From Actinocorallia herbida (lineage in GTDB: Bacteria > Actinomycetota > Actinomycetes > Streptosporangiales > Streptosporangiaceae), in the NCBI RefSeq assembly GCF_003751225.1, contig NZ_RJKE01000001.1, positions 4,836,001-4,900,000 on the forward strand: a stretch of 64,000 bases of DNA, in the 5' to 3' direction. Within the stretch, counting starts at the first letter, position 1, and every line of letters begins with the position of its first letter. Below the pieces are notes generated by a model. It did not search any database, was not told the DNA's origin, and saw only the letters and a list, made by a program, of their open reading frames with translations. Positions 50,823 to 59,263 of this stretch are shown here, piece after piece. The translations under genes were made by a program, and so were the position numbers.

Positions 50823-51986
50823 TCAGGACAGGGCGAGGGGAGCGGGCATCCCGTCGCCGAAGAGGCGGGCGTCGATCTGGTCCAAAGCGACGCGCAGGGC
50901 GCCGAGGGCGACGCTGTCGGCCCCGAGGTTCGACGCCCGGATCTCCGGGACGCGCAGGCACAGGCGGGTGAGCTCGCGGGTGAGAGGGTCGATGATGAGG
51001 TCGGCGGAGCGGGAGTAGCCGCCGCCGAGCACCACGACCTGCGGGTCGAGGGTGAGGACGAGGGCCGCCGCGCCGACGGCGAGGTCCTTCACATACCGGC
51101 GCAGCGCGGCCTTGGCGTCGCGGTCGCCTTCGCGGACGCGTTCGAAGACCCAGGCCGCCTTGTCGTCGGGGTGGATGTCCTCGGGGACGCCGGGGCAGTT
51201 CTCGATGTGCGCGGGGGCCGAGAGCCAGCGGACCGCCTTGAGCGCGCCGATCTCGCCGGCCGCGCCGCCGAAGCCGCGGCGCAGCGTGCCGTCGATGATG
51301 AGGCCCGCGCCGGTGCGCATGCCGGCCAGCAGGTAGACGATGTCGTCGGCGTCCTGGGCGGCGCCCTGCCAGCGTTCGGCGACGGCGGCGAGCTTGCAGT
51401 CGTTCTCGACGAGGATCGGGCAGGTGAACCGGTCCGCGAGGTGCTCGGCCGGCGACACGCTGGCCCAGCCGGGCAGCGGGGTGAACAGGGTGGTGCGGCC
51501 GGTGGCGTCGACGGGACCGGTCACCCCGACCGTCACCGCCCAGATCTCCTCGGGCCGCATCCCGGCGGCGCTCAGGCACTGCGTGATGGCGAGATCGACG
51601 GCCTCCAGCCGGGCGGCCGGGTCGGCGTCGGACGCGACCGGCAGCCGGTGGCGGTGCAGCACCGTGCCGTCGAGGTCGGCGAGCAGGACGAGGATCTTGT
51701 GGCCGCCGACGTCGACGCCGAGCACGTGCCCGGCGCCCGCGTTGAAGCGGTAGCGGCGGGCCGGACGCCCGACGCTGCTCCCGTCGGGCTCGACGACCTT
51801 GACCCAGCCGTCGGTGACCAGCCCGCGGACCACCACGTCGGTGCCGGGGCGGGACAGGCCGGTGCGGGTGGCGAGCTCGGTGACGGTCGCGGGCCGCCGG
51901 CCCCGCATCGCCCGCACGATGCTGAGCGAATTCAGCTCGCGAAGCTTGCTGACGTCGGCTCCACCCGCGACCGCCTCGGTCACCAC
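50823..51986 (-). CDS. ROK family transcriptional regulator (NagC/XylR type)
   Basis: The protein has 387 residues. An N-terminal winged helix (LRELNSLSIVRAMRGRRPAT, then TGLSRPGTDVVVRGLV) precedes an ROK sugar-binding/kinase-like domain: GVDVGGHKILVLLADLDG (about 92-109), TVGVTGPVD, and VENDCKLAAVAE. The zinc cluster normally written CxCGxxGC is degenerate: NCPGVPEDIHPD has a single Cys, so zinc binding may be lost. As a repressor it should sense a sugar. The perfect palindrome just upstream is its likely site. It sits between the gal genes and the glycosidase/transporter block and probably controls the latter. Confidence 0.88.
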   Translation of the reverse strand: MVTEAVAGGADVSKLRELNSLSIVRAMRGRRPATVTELATRTGLSRPGTDVVVRGLVTDGWVKVVEPDGSSVGRPARRYRFNAGAGHVLGVDVGGHKILVLLADLDGTVLHRHRLPVASDADPAARLEAVDLAITQCLSAAGMRPEEIWAVTVGVTGPVDATGRTTLFTPLPGWASVSPAEHLADRFTCPILVENDCKLAAVAERWQGAAQDADDIVYLLAGMRTGAGLIIDGTLRRGFGGAAGEIGALKAVRWLSAPAHIENCPGVPEDIHPDDKAAWVFERVREGDRDAKAALRRYVKDLAVGAAALVLTLDPQVVVLGGGYSRSADLIIDPLTRELTRLCLRVPEIRASNLGADSVALGALRVALDQIDARLFGDGMPAPLALS

Positions 51987-52012
51987 TGTCCCCCTAAATA
52001 TGTGTCCCCCTA

Positions 52013-52035
52013 ATTATGCTTTACCAAAGCATAAT
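52013..52035. promoter_or_regulatory. ROK operator: perfect 10-base palindrome
   Basis: ATTATGCTTT (52013-52022) and AAAGCATAAT (52026-52035) are exact reverse complements with a 3-base centre, 26 bases before the ROK start. AT-rich in a very GC-rich background; ROK repressors favour this type of A/T-flanked site. Confidence 0.75.
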
Positions 52036-52047
52036 CCTACCGTCCGA

Positions 52048-53541
52048 TCAGGAGATCGGATACCGCTGGTCCGGGTTCAGCGCGGCGGTGAAATCGACGG
52101 GACGGCCGTCCAGACTGAAACGGTAGCGGCCCTCCTGGACGATCTCCGGATCTTGGCCGAGATAGGCGATCATCCGTCCCAGTTCGTCGGGGGTCAGCCA
52201 GGAGGGCGGGTCGGAGATCGCCTTGAACCCGCAGATCGCGGCGAGGTCCTGCAACCAGCCCAGTTGGGTCTCGGTGAGCAGGTTGAGGCGGCTGCGGAAG
52301 TAGACGATGTCCGGATCCACCTGGAGCAGCGGCGCCTGCCACAGCCGGTGAAGCGTGTTCACGACGGCGTTGTAGGCCATCGCGTCCGACGGGTCGTTCG
52401 TGGCGTAGTTGGTCCACAGGGGCGCCACGTCGGGGCCGCTGCGCATCCCGTCGACCAGCCCGAGCGACGGGAGCAGCAGGCCGCCGCTGCCGAGCAGGTA
52501 GGCGCCGGGGCCGGCGACGCGCCGGATCAGCGCGAGCGCGTCCCGGTACGCCTGCTCGCGGGGCGCCCCGGAGGCGCGGACGCCGGGGACCGCGCCGGCG
52601 TTGATGAAGTCGAGCTTGAGGTAGGTGAACCCCCACTCGTGCACCACCCGGTGGATCATCTCCGTGAGGTGCTCCTGGACACCCGGATGTGTGAGGTCGA
52701 GCGCCCAGTACCCGACGCCCCAGTTGTTCCCGGCGACGACCGGCTCCCCCGCCTCGTCGCGCAGCAGCCATTCGGGGTGCTCGCGCGCCGTCTCCGAAGT
52801 CGGCAGCACGATGAACGGCGCGAGCCACAGGCCCGGCCGCATCCCCGCCGCGGAGATCCGCTCGGCCAGCGCCCGCATCCCGGAGGGGAACTTCTCGTTG
52901 GCCGCCCAGTCGCCGACGGCCCGCTCCCAGCCGTCGTCGACCTGCACGACGTCGAAGCCCAGCCCGGTCAGCGCGGCGACGTCCTTGGCCAGGGCCTCCT
53001 CGGTGATGCCCTCGTAATAGGCGTACCAGGTGCACCAGACGTTGCCCGCACGCTGATCCGCGGAGCCCAGCCGCTCGGCGAGCTGCGCGGTGTAGTGACC
53101 GAACACCTCCGCCTCGGTGCCGTAGGCGAGGAACCATGGCGCGCCGTCGACCTCGCACCAGCCGACGAGGGTGTCGCGGTCGGCGGCGAGCCGGGGGGTG
53201 CCGAGCCCGAGCGAGCCCAGGAGCAGGACCCGTCCGTCGGGGCCCTGGAGCGCGGCGACCGCCGAGGAGTGGTGGCGGTGCGGATCATCCCAGACGGTGT
53301 CGTCGGCGGTCAGGCGGCGCCCGGGGTCGGCGATCCGCAAGGGGTCCTCGCTGAGGCGCCGCCAGCCGCACGGGCTCCAGGAGTTCTGACCGTGCCGGTA
53401 GAACAGGGCGTCGGCGAGACCGTGCAGGACCGCGACTCTGCCGGGAGGCAGGATCAGGCCACCGGTGACCGGCTCGGGCGGCTGCGCCCCGGTCTGCTCG
53501 ACCGCGAACGTGCGGCCGGCCAGGTCGACGAGCAAAGGCAT
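52048..53541 (-). CDS. GH36-type alpha-galactosidase (clan GH-D), cytoplasmic
   Basis: Releases terminal alpha-linked galactose from oligosaccharides. The protein has 497 residues, with no signal peptide. Barrel motifs: WYAYYEGITEE, VDDGWERAVGDW (about 201-212), and nucleophile Asp311 in TYLKLDFINAG. The acid/base Asp371 lies in MRSGPDVAPLW. The beta-sandwich N-terminal domain is shorter than in long GH36 enzymes (about 700 residues), so it belongs to a short subgroup. GAAGGAG precedes the ATG. It follows the sugar-binding lipoprotein gene by 79 bases on the same strand, so imported oligosaccharide is the natural substrate. Confidence 0.88.
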   Translation of the reverse strand: MPLLVDLAGRTFAVEQTGAQPPEPVTGGLILPPGRVAVLHGLADALFYRHGQNSWSPCGWRRLSEDPLRIADPGRRLTADDTVWDDPHRHHSSAVAALQGPDGRVLLLGSLGLGTPRLAADRDTLVGWCEVDGAPWFLAYGTEAEVFGHYTAQLAERLGSADQRAGNVWCTWYAYYEGITEEALAKDVAALTGLGFDVVQVDDGWERAVGDWAANEKFPSGMRALAERISAAGMRPGLWLAPFIVLPTSETAREHPEWLLRDEAGEPVVAGNNWGVGYWALDLTHPGVQEHLTEMIHRVVHEWGFTYLKLDFINAGAVPGVRASGAPREQAYRDALALIRRVAGPGAYLLGSGGLLLPSLGLVDGMRSGPDVAPLWTNYATNDPSDAMAYNAVVNTLHRLWQAPLLQVDPDIVYFRSRLNLLTETQLGWLQDLAAICGFKAISDPPSWLTPDELGRMIAYLGQDPEIVQEGRYRFSLDGRPVDFTAALNPDQRYPIS

Positions 53542-53620
53542 GGCACTCCTTCAAAACAGCGAACAGCGGTGACCGCCCGGCGGGCGCGAGGCCCACCGAG
53601 CGGGAAAGGCGGTGGAACGA

Positions 53621-54973
53621 TCAGCCGAACAGGCCGTTGACCTGCTCGTTGGCCTTCTTCAGCGCAGACCCGGGCTCGTCCTGGCCGACGGCGACCGACT
53701 GCAGGGCGTCCTGGACGATCTGGCTGATCTCGGTGCCGTGCTCGGTGATCGGCAGCAGGAACGTCGCGCCGGGGGTCTTGGTGTAGTCGACGTACGCCTG
53801 CACCTCGTGGCCCTTGTCCTTGTGCGCGGCCAGCGCCTTCTCCGTCGCGGTCTTGATCGCGGGGAACACCACGGCGTTGGCGGCGACGAGGTCCTGGCAC
53901 TCGGCGGAGCCGAGGAACTTGACCCACTTCCAGGCGGCGTCCTTGTGCTCGGTGCCCGCCCAGATCGCGTCGGAGAGGCCGTTGATCGCGCTCTTGCGCG
54001 AGCCGACCGGGCCGACGGGCAGCGGCGCGATCGCGAAGTCCTGCGCGGCGTCCTCACCGAGGTAGGTGTTGATCGTCCAGGAGCCGGCGATGGTCGTCGC
54101 GGCCTTGCCGGAGCCCATGATCGCGTCGATGCCGAGGGTCGACTGCTTGTCGAACCGGGTCGCGTAGCCCTTCTCCGTGATCGACTTGTACCAGGCGATG
54201 GTCTCGACGAGCTTGGGGTCGTCGTACTTGAACCGGGTGCCCCAGGGGTTCTTGTCCAGGTAGGTCCAGCCGTTGGCGGCGGCGAGCTCGCCCCAGCCGT
54301 TCTGGCCCTGGGAACCGTCGTTCCACTCCGGCTGGTAGCCGTGCACCTTGACGTGGTCCTTGTCGAAGGCCGGGTCCAGACCGTTGCGGCCCTTGTCGTC
54401 GATGGTCAGCCTGGCGATGAGCTGCTCGAAGGTGCCGCCGTCGGTGGGGTTCCAGGTGAGGTCGGCCAGCTCCTCGGGCTTGACGCCGGCCTTCTCCAGC
54501 ATGTCGGCGTTGTAGACGATCGCCTCGGTGTCCCAGTCCTTGGGCAGGCCGTAGCGGGCGCCGTCCTTGGTCCACAGGTCGGCGAGACCGTCCTGGTACT
54601 GGGTGAGGTCGACCTTGTCGGCCTCGACGTAGGGCTGGATGTCGAGGATCTGCCCGCTGGAGACGAACTGCGGGTAGTAGGAGACCTGGTCGGTCCACAC
54701 GTCGGGGGCGTCGCCGGCGGCCAGCTGGGTGGTCAGGTTCTGCCAGTACTGCGCCCACGCGTTCTGGGTGATCTTGATGGTGATGTCGGGGTTCGCGGTG
54801 TGGAAGGCATCGGCGCACTGCTGATAGGAGGCCAGCTGGTTGTCGTCCCACAGCCAGTAGTCCAGGGTGACGGGGCCGCTCTGCTTCTCGTCGCCGGAAC
54901 CGCAGGCCGCGAGCGCCGTGCCCGCCAGCAACCCGCAGACCAGCGCGGTGCCGATGCGCTTTCTGTTGAACAT
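53621..54973 (-). CDS. ABC transporter sugar-binding lipoprotein
   Basis: The protein has 450 residues. A signal peptide ends in the lipobox LAACGS (Cys at about residue 24), so the protein is anchored outside the membrane. The fold is a family 1 solute-binding protein: LDYWLWDDNQLASYQQCADA, then PDVWTDQVSYYPQFVSSGQI and YGLPKDWDTEAIVYNADMLE. It delivers an oligosaccharide to the permeases encoded 6 kb away (61209-63044), whose promoter shares a 44-base element with this gene. The alpha-galactosidase gene follows it. Confidence 0.93.
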   Translation of the reverse strand: MFNRKRIGTALVCGLLAGTALAACGSGDEKQSGPVTLDYWLWDDNQLASYQQCADAFHTANPDITIKITQNAWAQYWQNLTTQLAAGDAPDVWTDQVSYYPQFVSSGQILDIQPYVEADKVDLTQYQDGLADLWTKDGARYGLPKDWDTEAIVYNADMLEKAGVKPEELADLTWNPTDGGTFEQLIARLTIDDKGRNGLDPAFDKDHVKVHGYQPEWNDGSQGQNGWGELAAANGWTYLDKNPWGTRFKYDDPKLVETIAWYKSITEKGYATRFDKQSTLGIDAIMGSGKAATTIAGSWTINTYLGEDAAQDFAIAPLPVGPVGSRKSAINGLSDAIWAGTEHKDAAWKWVKFLGSAECQDLVAANAVVFPAIKTATEKALAAHKDKGHEVQAYVDYTKTPGATFLLPITEHGTEISQIVQDALQSVAVGQDEPGSALKKANEQVNGLFG

Positions 54974-55043
54974 CGAGGTCCTCTTCCAGGGGATGGGGCC
55001 GAGGGGCCAGAAAAAGTTCCCTCTTGCCTTGGTGGCTCTCTCG

Positions 55044-55087
55044 AATAATGATGTGGCTCATCGAAAATTTGTCAAGGGCAGCTCATA
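55044..55087 (-). promoter_or_regulatory. 44-base regulatory element A (binding protein / DUF4832 divergent promoter)
   Basis: Matches element B at 63100-63143 in 37 of 44 positions. On the minus strand it supplies TTGACA (55075-55070) and CATTAT (55050-55045, 19-base spacer) for the binding-protein gene, whose ATG is at 54973. It also lies 37 bases upstream of the divergent DUF4832 gene. Conservation outside the -35 and -10 suggests an operator. Confidence 0.8.
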
Positions 55088-55123
55088 ACGCGGCTCTGGC
55101 GAACATCCCCTGTGGAGGCTCCG

Positions 55124-56515
55124 ATGGCCCATCGTCCGATCCCCCGGCACGTCCGGATCGCCGCCGTGGCCGCGCTGACCGCGCTCGCGACGGCCCTGCC
55201 CACCTCGGTCGCGGCGGCCTCCGCGCCTTCGGGCTGGCGGGCCCTGGCGGCCGCGGACGCGCCGGACACCAACCCCCTGGAGGGCTTCATCCCCTACTCC
55301 GGCTCGTACTCGACGTTCCCGCACTCGATGGAATGGTTCTACCTGCCGCTCGACGCGGTGATGACCGGCCCCGGCGCCTTCGACTGGACCGCCCTGGAAG
55401 ACCAGCTCGACGCCATCGCCGCCCGCGGCCACCAGGCGGCCTTCCGGTTCTACCTGGACTACCCGGGCAAGCCCAGCGGCGTCCCGCAGTACCTGCTCGA
55501 CGCGGGCCTGACCACCCACCCGTACGACGACTTCGGCAACAACGGCCAGAGCGTCTCCCCGGACTACGACGACCCCCGCCTCGTCGCCGCGCTCGACGAG
55601 TTCATCGCCGCCCTCGGCGCCGCCTACGACGGCGACCCCCGCGTCGGCTTCGTCCAGCTCGGTCTGCTCGGGTTCTGGGGCGAATGGCACACCTGGCCGC
55701 ACAACGGCGACCCCGGCACCGAGAACTGGTTCGCCTCCCAGGCCGAGCAGGTCAGGATCCTGGACGCCTACGACGCGGCCTTCGACGAGACCCGGCTCAT
55801 GGTCCGCTACCCGAGCACCGACAACGCGGCCCATGACATCGGCTACCACGACGACTCCTTCGCCTACTCCACGCTGCCGGGGACGGGCTGGCACTTCATG
55901 GACCTGATGCGGCAGGCCGGGACCACCGAGAAGTGGAAGGACGTCCCGGTCGCCGGCGAGCTGCGCCCCGAGCTCCAGGGCTGCCTGTTCGACCTGCCGA
56001 TGGACTGCACGAGCGACGGCGACAACAACTTCGCCGACGGCGTCGCCCAGACACACGCCTCGTGGCTGCTGAACCACTACGCGTTCACCCCCGGCTACAC
56101 CGGAGCCGCCTACGACAACGCGCTGGCCGCCGCGAAGTCCCTCGGCTACCGACTGCGGGTCAGCGCGATGCGGACCGGCGAGAGCCGCCGCGGCCTCACC
56201 GTCTCGATCCGGATGCGGGACGACGGCGTCGCGCCGTTCTCCTACGACTGGCCGCTCCAGCTCGCCGCCGTCGGCCGCGACGGGCGGGTCGCCAAGACCT
56301 GGACGACGTCCTGGAAGCTCACCGGCGTCCAGCCCGGCGCGCCCGTCGAGTTCTCCGCCGCCCTCCCGGACTCCGGCCTGCGCAAGGGCGAGTACACGCT
56401 CGTCCTGCGGGCCGCCAACCCGCTGCGCGGCGGCGTGCCGCTGCGCTTCGCCAACGCCGGCCAGGACACCACGCTCCCCGGCTGGCTCACGCTCGGCCGG
56501 ACCCGGGTCTCCTGA
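55124..56515 (+). CDS. Secreted DUF4832-type glycoside-hydrolase-like protein
   Basis: The protein has 463 residues from ATG 55124, with GGAGG five bases upstream. The signal peptide (RIAAVAALTALATALPTSVA) ends near residue 35. The rest is a TIM-barrel-like domain: NPLEGFIPYSG, FRFYLDYPGKPSG, VGFVQLGLLGFWGEWHTWP (Glu187) and VAGELRPELQG (Glu279), followed by a C-terminal beta-sandwich with FANAGQDTTLPGWL. These match DUF4832/DUF4874-type proteins, which have a glycosidase-like fold; two conserved Glu residues could be catalytic. It is paralogous to the next gene. Context (alpha-galactosidase, sugar importer, gal genes) suggests action on a galactose-containing glycan. Confidence 0.8.
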   Translation: MAHRPIPRHVRIAAVAALTALATALPTSVAAASAPSGWRALAAADAPDTNPLEGFIPYSGSYSTFPHSMEWFYLPLDAVMTGPGAFDWTALEDQLDAIAARGHQAAFRFYLDYPGKPSGVPQYLLDAGLTTHPYDDFGNNGQSVSPDYDDPRLVAALDEFIAALGAAYDGDPRVGFVQLGLLGFWGEWHTWPHNGDPGTENWFASQAEQVRILDAYDAAFDETRLMVRYPSTDNAAHDIGYHDDSFAYSTLPGTGWHFMDLMRQAGTTEKWKDVPVAGELRPELQGCLFDLPMDCTSDGDNNFADGVAQTHASWLLNHYAFTPGYTGAAYDNALAAAKSLGYRLRVSAMRTGESRRGLTVSIRMRDDGVAPFSYDWPLQLAAVGRDGRVAKTWTTSWKLTGVQPGAPVEFSAALPDSGLRKGEYTLVLRAANPLRGGVPLRFANAGQDTTLPGWLTLGRTRVS

Positions 56516-56574
56516 CCGGGCCCGTCCGCTCTCGGGGAACCACCATCCACCCCCCAACGGAGGTCACCACCCCC

Positions 56575-59193
56575 ATGCACTCCACCCTGACGCGGTTCTG
56601 CCGCGCCGCCGTCGCCCTGGCCATGGGCGCGCTGCTGGCGCTGCCGTCGGCGGCGCCCGCGGGGGCCGCCCCCCAGGGGCCGCCGCCCCGGCCGACGGCC
56701 CCGCCGAGCCCCGACCCGTCCCTGACCGCCCACCCGCTCACCGCGGCCGCGAGCCCCGTGGACAACCCGCTCAAGGGCTTCGCCCGCTTCTACTCCCCCG
56801 GCGCGAACCAGAACTCGGGCTACCCGCACTCGCTCACCTGGACGTACTTCGGCCTGTCCGAGATCATGACCAACGCGGCGAACTGCGGCTCCTACGACTG
56901 GTCGCTCGTCGACGCGGCCCTCAACGAGAGCGCCACCTACGGCAACCAGGTCGCCATGCGGTTCTACATGGAGTACCCGGGCGGCTCCGGCACCCACCCC
57001 GCCAACGCGATCCCGCACTGCTTCGACGGCCACGTCACCTACCGCACCAACGCCAACTGGGGCACCACCAGCCCCGACTACGACAGCGCGTACCTCCTCA
57101 CCGCCCTCCAGAACTTCATCGCGGCGTTCGGGGCGCGGTACGACGGCGACCCGCGCGTCGGCTTCGTCCACACCGGCCTCATCGGGCTGTGGGGCGAATG
57201 GCACACCTGGCCCTACGACACCGACACCGCGGACGGCCTGCCGAACTACATGCCGACCGACGCGCACGGCGCGCAGATCCTCCAGGCGTTCGACAACGCC
57301 TTCAACACCACCAAGCTCGAAGTCCGGTACCCGGGCGCCGGGGGGTCGGCCGCGAGCGGGTTCGACATCGGCTACCACGACGACTCGTTCTGCTTCCGCG
57401 AAGGCAGCCCGCTCGCCGGGGTGACGCTGCCGACGTCGCTCGGCGGCGCGAGCTACTCCCAGCTCCAGCGGGCGCTCGACGCCGGCGTGGAGAACAAGTG
57501 GATCACCTCCTCGATGGGCGGTGAGGTCCGGCCCGAGATCCAGTCGCGGGCCTTCTCCTTCTGGCCGGGCGGCTCCGGGGACGTCGACGACATGAAGGCG
57601 TGCATCGAGCTGGAGCACACCACCTGGAAGATGAACGAGCAGAGCGCCGGCTACAGCTCGACCGACGCCAACGTCGCCGCCGCGGTCCGGCTCATGGGCT
57701 ACGACCTCGGCGTCACCGACTCCTACTACACCGGCACCGCCTCCGGCACCGCCAAGGTCGGGGTACGGATCGCCAACAACGGCGTCGCCCCGTTCTACTA
57801 CCCGTGGACGGTCTCGCTCGGCCTGAAGAACAGCGCCGGGACCGTCGTGAAGTCCTGGGACACCTCCTGGGACCTGCGCAAGGTGATGCCGCTGAGGATC
57901 AGGTCCTTCCCGGACTGGAACGTCGGCGCCGACCCGACGTACCTGGACTACGGCCACCCGCAGTACTACGACACCAGCGTCAGCCTCTCGGGCGTCGCCA
58001 ACGGCGACTACCAGTGGGTGATGCGGGTGAAGAACCCGCTGGAGGCCGTCAACGCCGGTGCCAAGAAGCTCCGCTTCGCCAACGCCGCCCAGAACGCCGA
58101 CGGCTGGCTCGGCCTCGGCCCGGTGACCGTCGGCACGAGCACCGACACCGTCGCGCCCAGCGCGCCGACCGGGCTCGCCGCGTCCGCCACGACGTCCGGT
58201 TCGACCGCGCTGACGTGGAACGCGGCCACCGACAACGTCGGGGTCACCTCCTACCAGGTGCTGCGCAACGGCACCGCGGTGGGCACGACCGCCACCACCT
58301 CCTACACCGACACCGGGCTGTCCGCGGGCACGGCCTACAGCTACACCGTGAAGGCGCGTGACGCGGCCGGGAACTCCTCGGCGGCGTCTTCCGCCCTCTC
58401 CGTCACCACGCAGGCGGCGGGCACACCGTCCGCGACGGTCGAGGCCGAGGCGAGCGGGAACACGCGGACCGGCACGGCGGTCATCGCGGCCTGCGCGACG
58501 TGCTCGGGCGGGTCCAAGGTCGGCTACGTCGGCAACGGCGCGACGCTCACCTTCCACCAGGTGGGCGACGGGACGGCCGGGACGCACACGCTGACGATCT
58601 CCTACCTCTCGGCGGAGGCGCGCACCGCGACCGTCCAGGTCAACGGTGGGGCGGCGACGTCCGTCGGCTTCCCGGCGACCGCCGACTGGAACACCGTCGG
58701 CACCAAGACGGTCGACGTGATCCTCACCTCGGGGAACAACACGATCACCCTCGCCAACGCGAGTGGCTGGGCGCCCGACTTCGACAAGATCAGCGTCGGC
58801 GGCACGACCACGACGTCCGCGACGGTCGAGGCCGAGGCCACCGGGAACACGCGGACCGGCACGGCGGTCATCGCGGCCTGCGCGACGTGCTCGGGCGGGT
58901 CCAAGGTCGGCTACGTCGGCAACGGCGCGACGCTCACCTTCAACAATGTCGCCGGAGGGACCGGCGGCACCCGCACCCTGACGATCTCCTACCTCACGGC
59001 GGAGGCGCGCACCGCGACCGTCCAGGTCAACGGCGGGCCCGCCACCTCCGTCGGCTTCCCGGCGACCGCCGACTGGAACACCGTCGGCACCAAGACGGTG
59101 ACCGTCACCCTCGCGGCAGGCGCCAACACCATCACCCTCGCCGACCCCGGCGGCTGGGCCCCTGACGTCGACAAGATCACCGTCACCGGCTGA
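56575..59193 (+). CDS. Secreted DUF4832 protein with FN3 and two carbohydrate-binding modules
   Basis: The protein has 872 residues. Signal peptide (about 1-32), Pro-rich linker, then a DUF4832 catalytic-like domain (about 55-510) with FRFYMEYPGGSG-like start, VGFVHTGLIGLWGEWHTWP (Glu208), DIGYHDDSF and MGGEVRPEIQ. One FN3 repeat follows (about 525-613, APTGLAASATTSGSTALTWN). Two tandem CBM6/35-like modules complete the protein (about 619-745 and 748-872), each starting ATVEAEA and containing GSKVGYVGNGATLTF. The two modules are nearly identical in DNA. It is likely a cell-surface or extracellular enzyme that binds and cuts a polysaccharide. The start at 56575 follows GGAGG by 12 bases; a longer in-frame start lies in the gene before and is not used. 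Confidence 0.85.
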   Translation: MHSTLTRFCRAAVALAMGALLALPSAAPAGAAPQGPPPRPTAPPSPDPSLTAHPLTAAASPVDNPLKGFARFYSPGANQNSGYPHSLTWTYFGLSEIMTNAANCGSYDWSLVDAALNESATYGNQVAMRFYMEYPGGSGTHPANAIPHCFDGHVTYRTNANWGTTSPDYDSAYLLTALQNFIAAFGARYDGDPRVGFVHTGLIGLWGEWHTWPYDTDTADGLPNYMPTDAHGAQILQAFDNAFNTTKLEVRYPGAGGSAASGFDIGYHDDSFCFREGSPLAGVTLPTSLGGASYSQLQRALDAGVENKWITSSMGGEVRPEIQSRAFSFWPGGSGDVDDMKACIELEHTTWKMNEQSAGYSSTDANVAAAVRLMGYDLGVTDSYYTGTASGTAKVGVRIANNGVAPFYYPWTVSLGLKNSAGTVVKSWDTSWDLRKVMPLRIRSFPDWNVGADPTYLDYGHPQYYDTSVSLSGVANGDYQWVMRVKNPLEAVNAGAKKLRFANAAQNADGWLGLGPVTVGTSTDTVAPSAPTGLAASATTSGSTALTWNAATDNVGVTSYQVLRNGTAVGTTATTSYTDTGLSAGTAYSYTVKARDAAGNSSAASSALSVTTQAAGTPSATVEAEASGNTRTGTAVIAACATCSGGSKVGYVGNGATLTFHQVGDGTAGTHTLTISYLSAEARTATVQVNGGAATSVGFPATADWNTVGTKTVDVILTSGNNTITLANASGWAPDFDKISVGGTTTTSATVEAEATGNTRTGTAVIAACATCSGGSKVGYVGNGATLTFNNVAGGTGGTRTLTISYLTAEARTATVQVNGGPATSVGFPATADWNTVGTKTVTVTLAAGANTITLADPGGWAPDVDKITVTG
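58428..59193 (+). repeat. Tandem duplication of CBM module, 387-bp period
   Basis: Copies begin at 58428 and 58815 (offset 387 bases, 129 codons). The first 130 bases or so are almost identical (only GAG CGG vs CAC CGG-type changes), whereas the middle has diverged (HQVGDGTAGTH vs NNVAGGTGGTR). A recent in-frame duplication or gene conversion. Confidence 0.85.
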
Positions 59194-59263
59194 GCCCCCT
59201 CACCCACGACCCCGGACTGTGCCCTCGGGTCCGGTCCGGGGTCCCCCATTTCCGGAGGACTTC

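Noticed and set aside
55933-59193. Longer start for the CBM protein giving 1086 residues
   Set aside because: Same frame as 56575 but runs through the 3' half of the preceding DUF4832 gene; the signal peptide begins at 56575.
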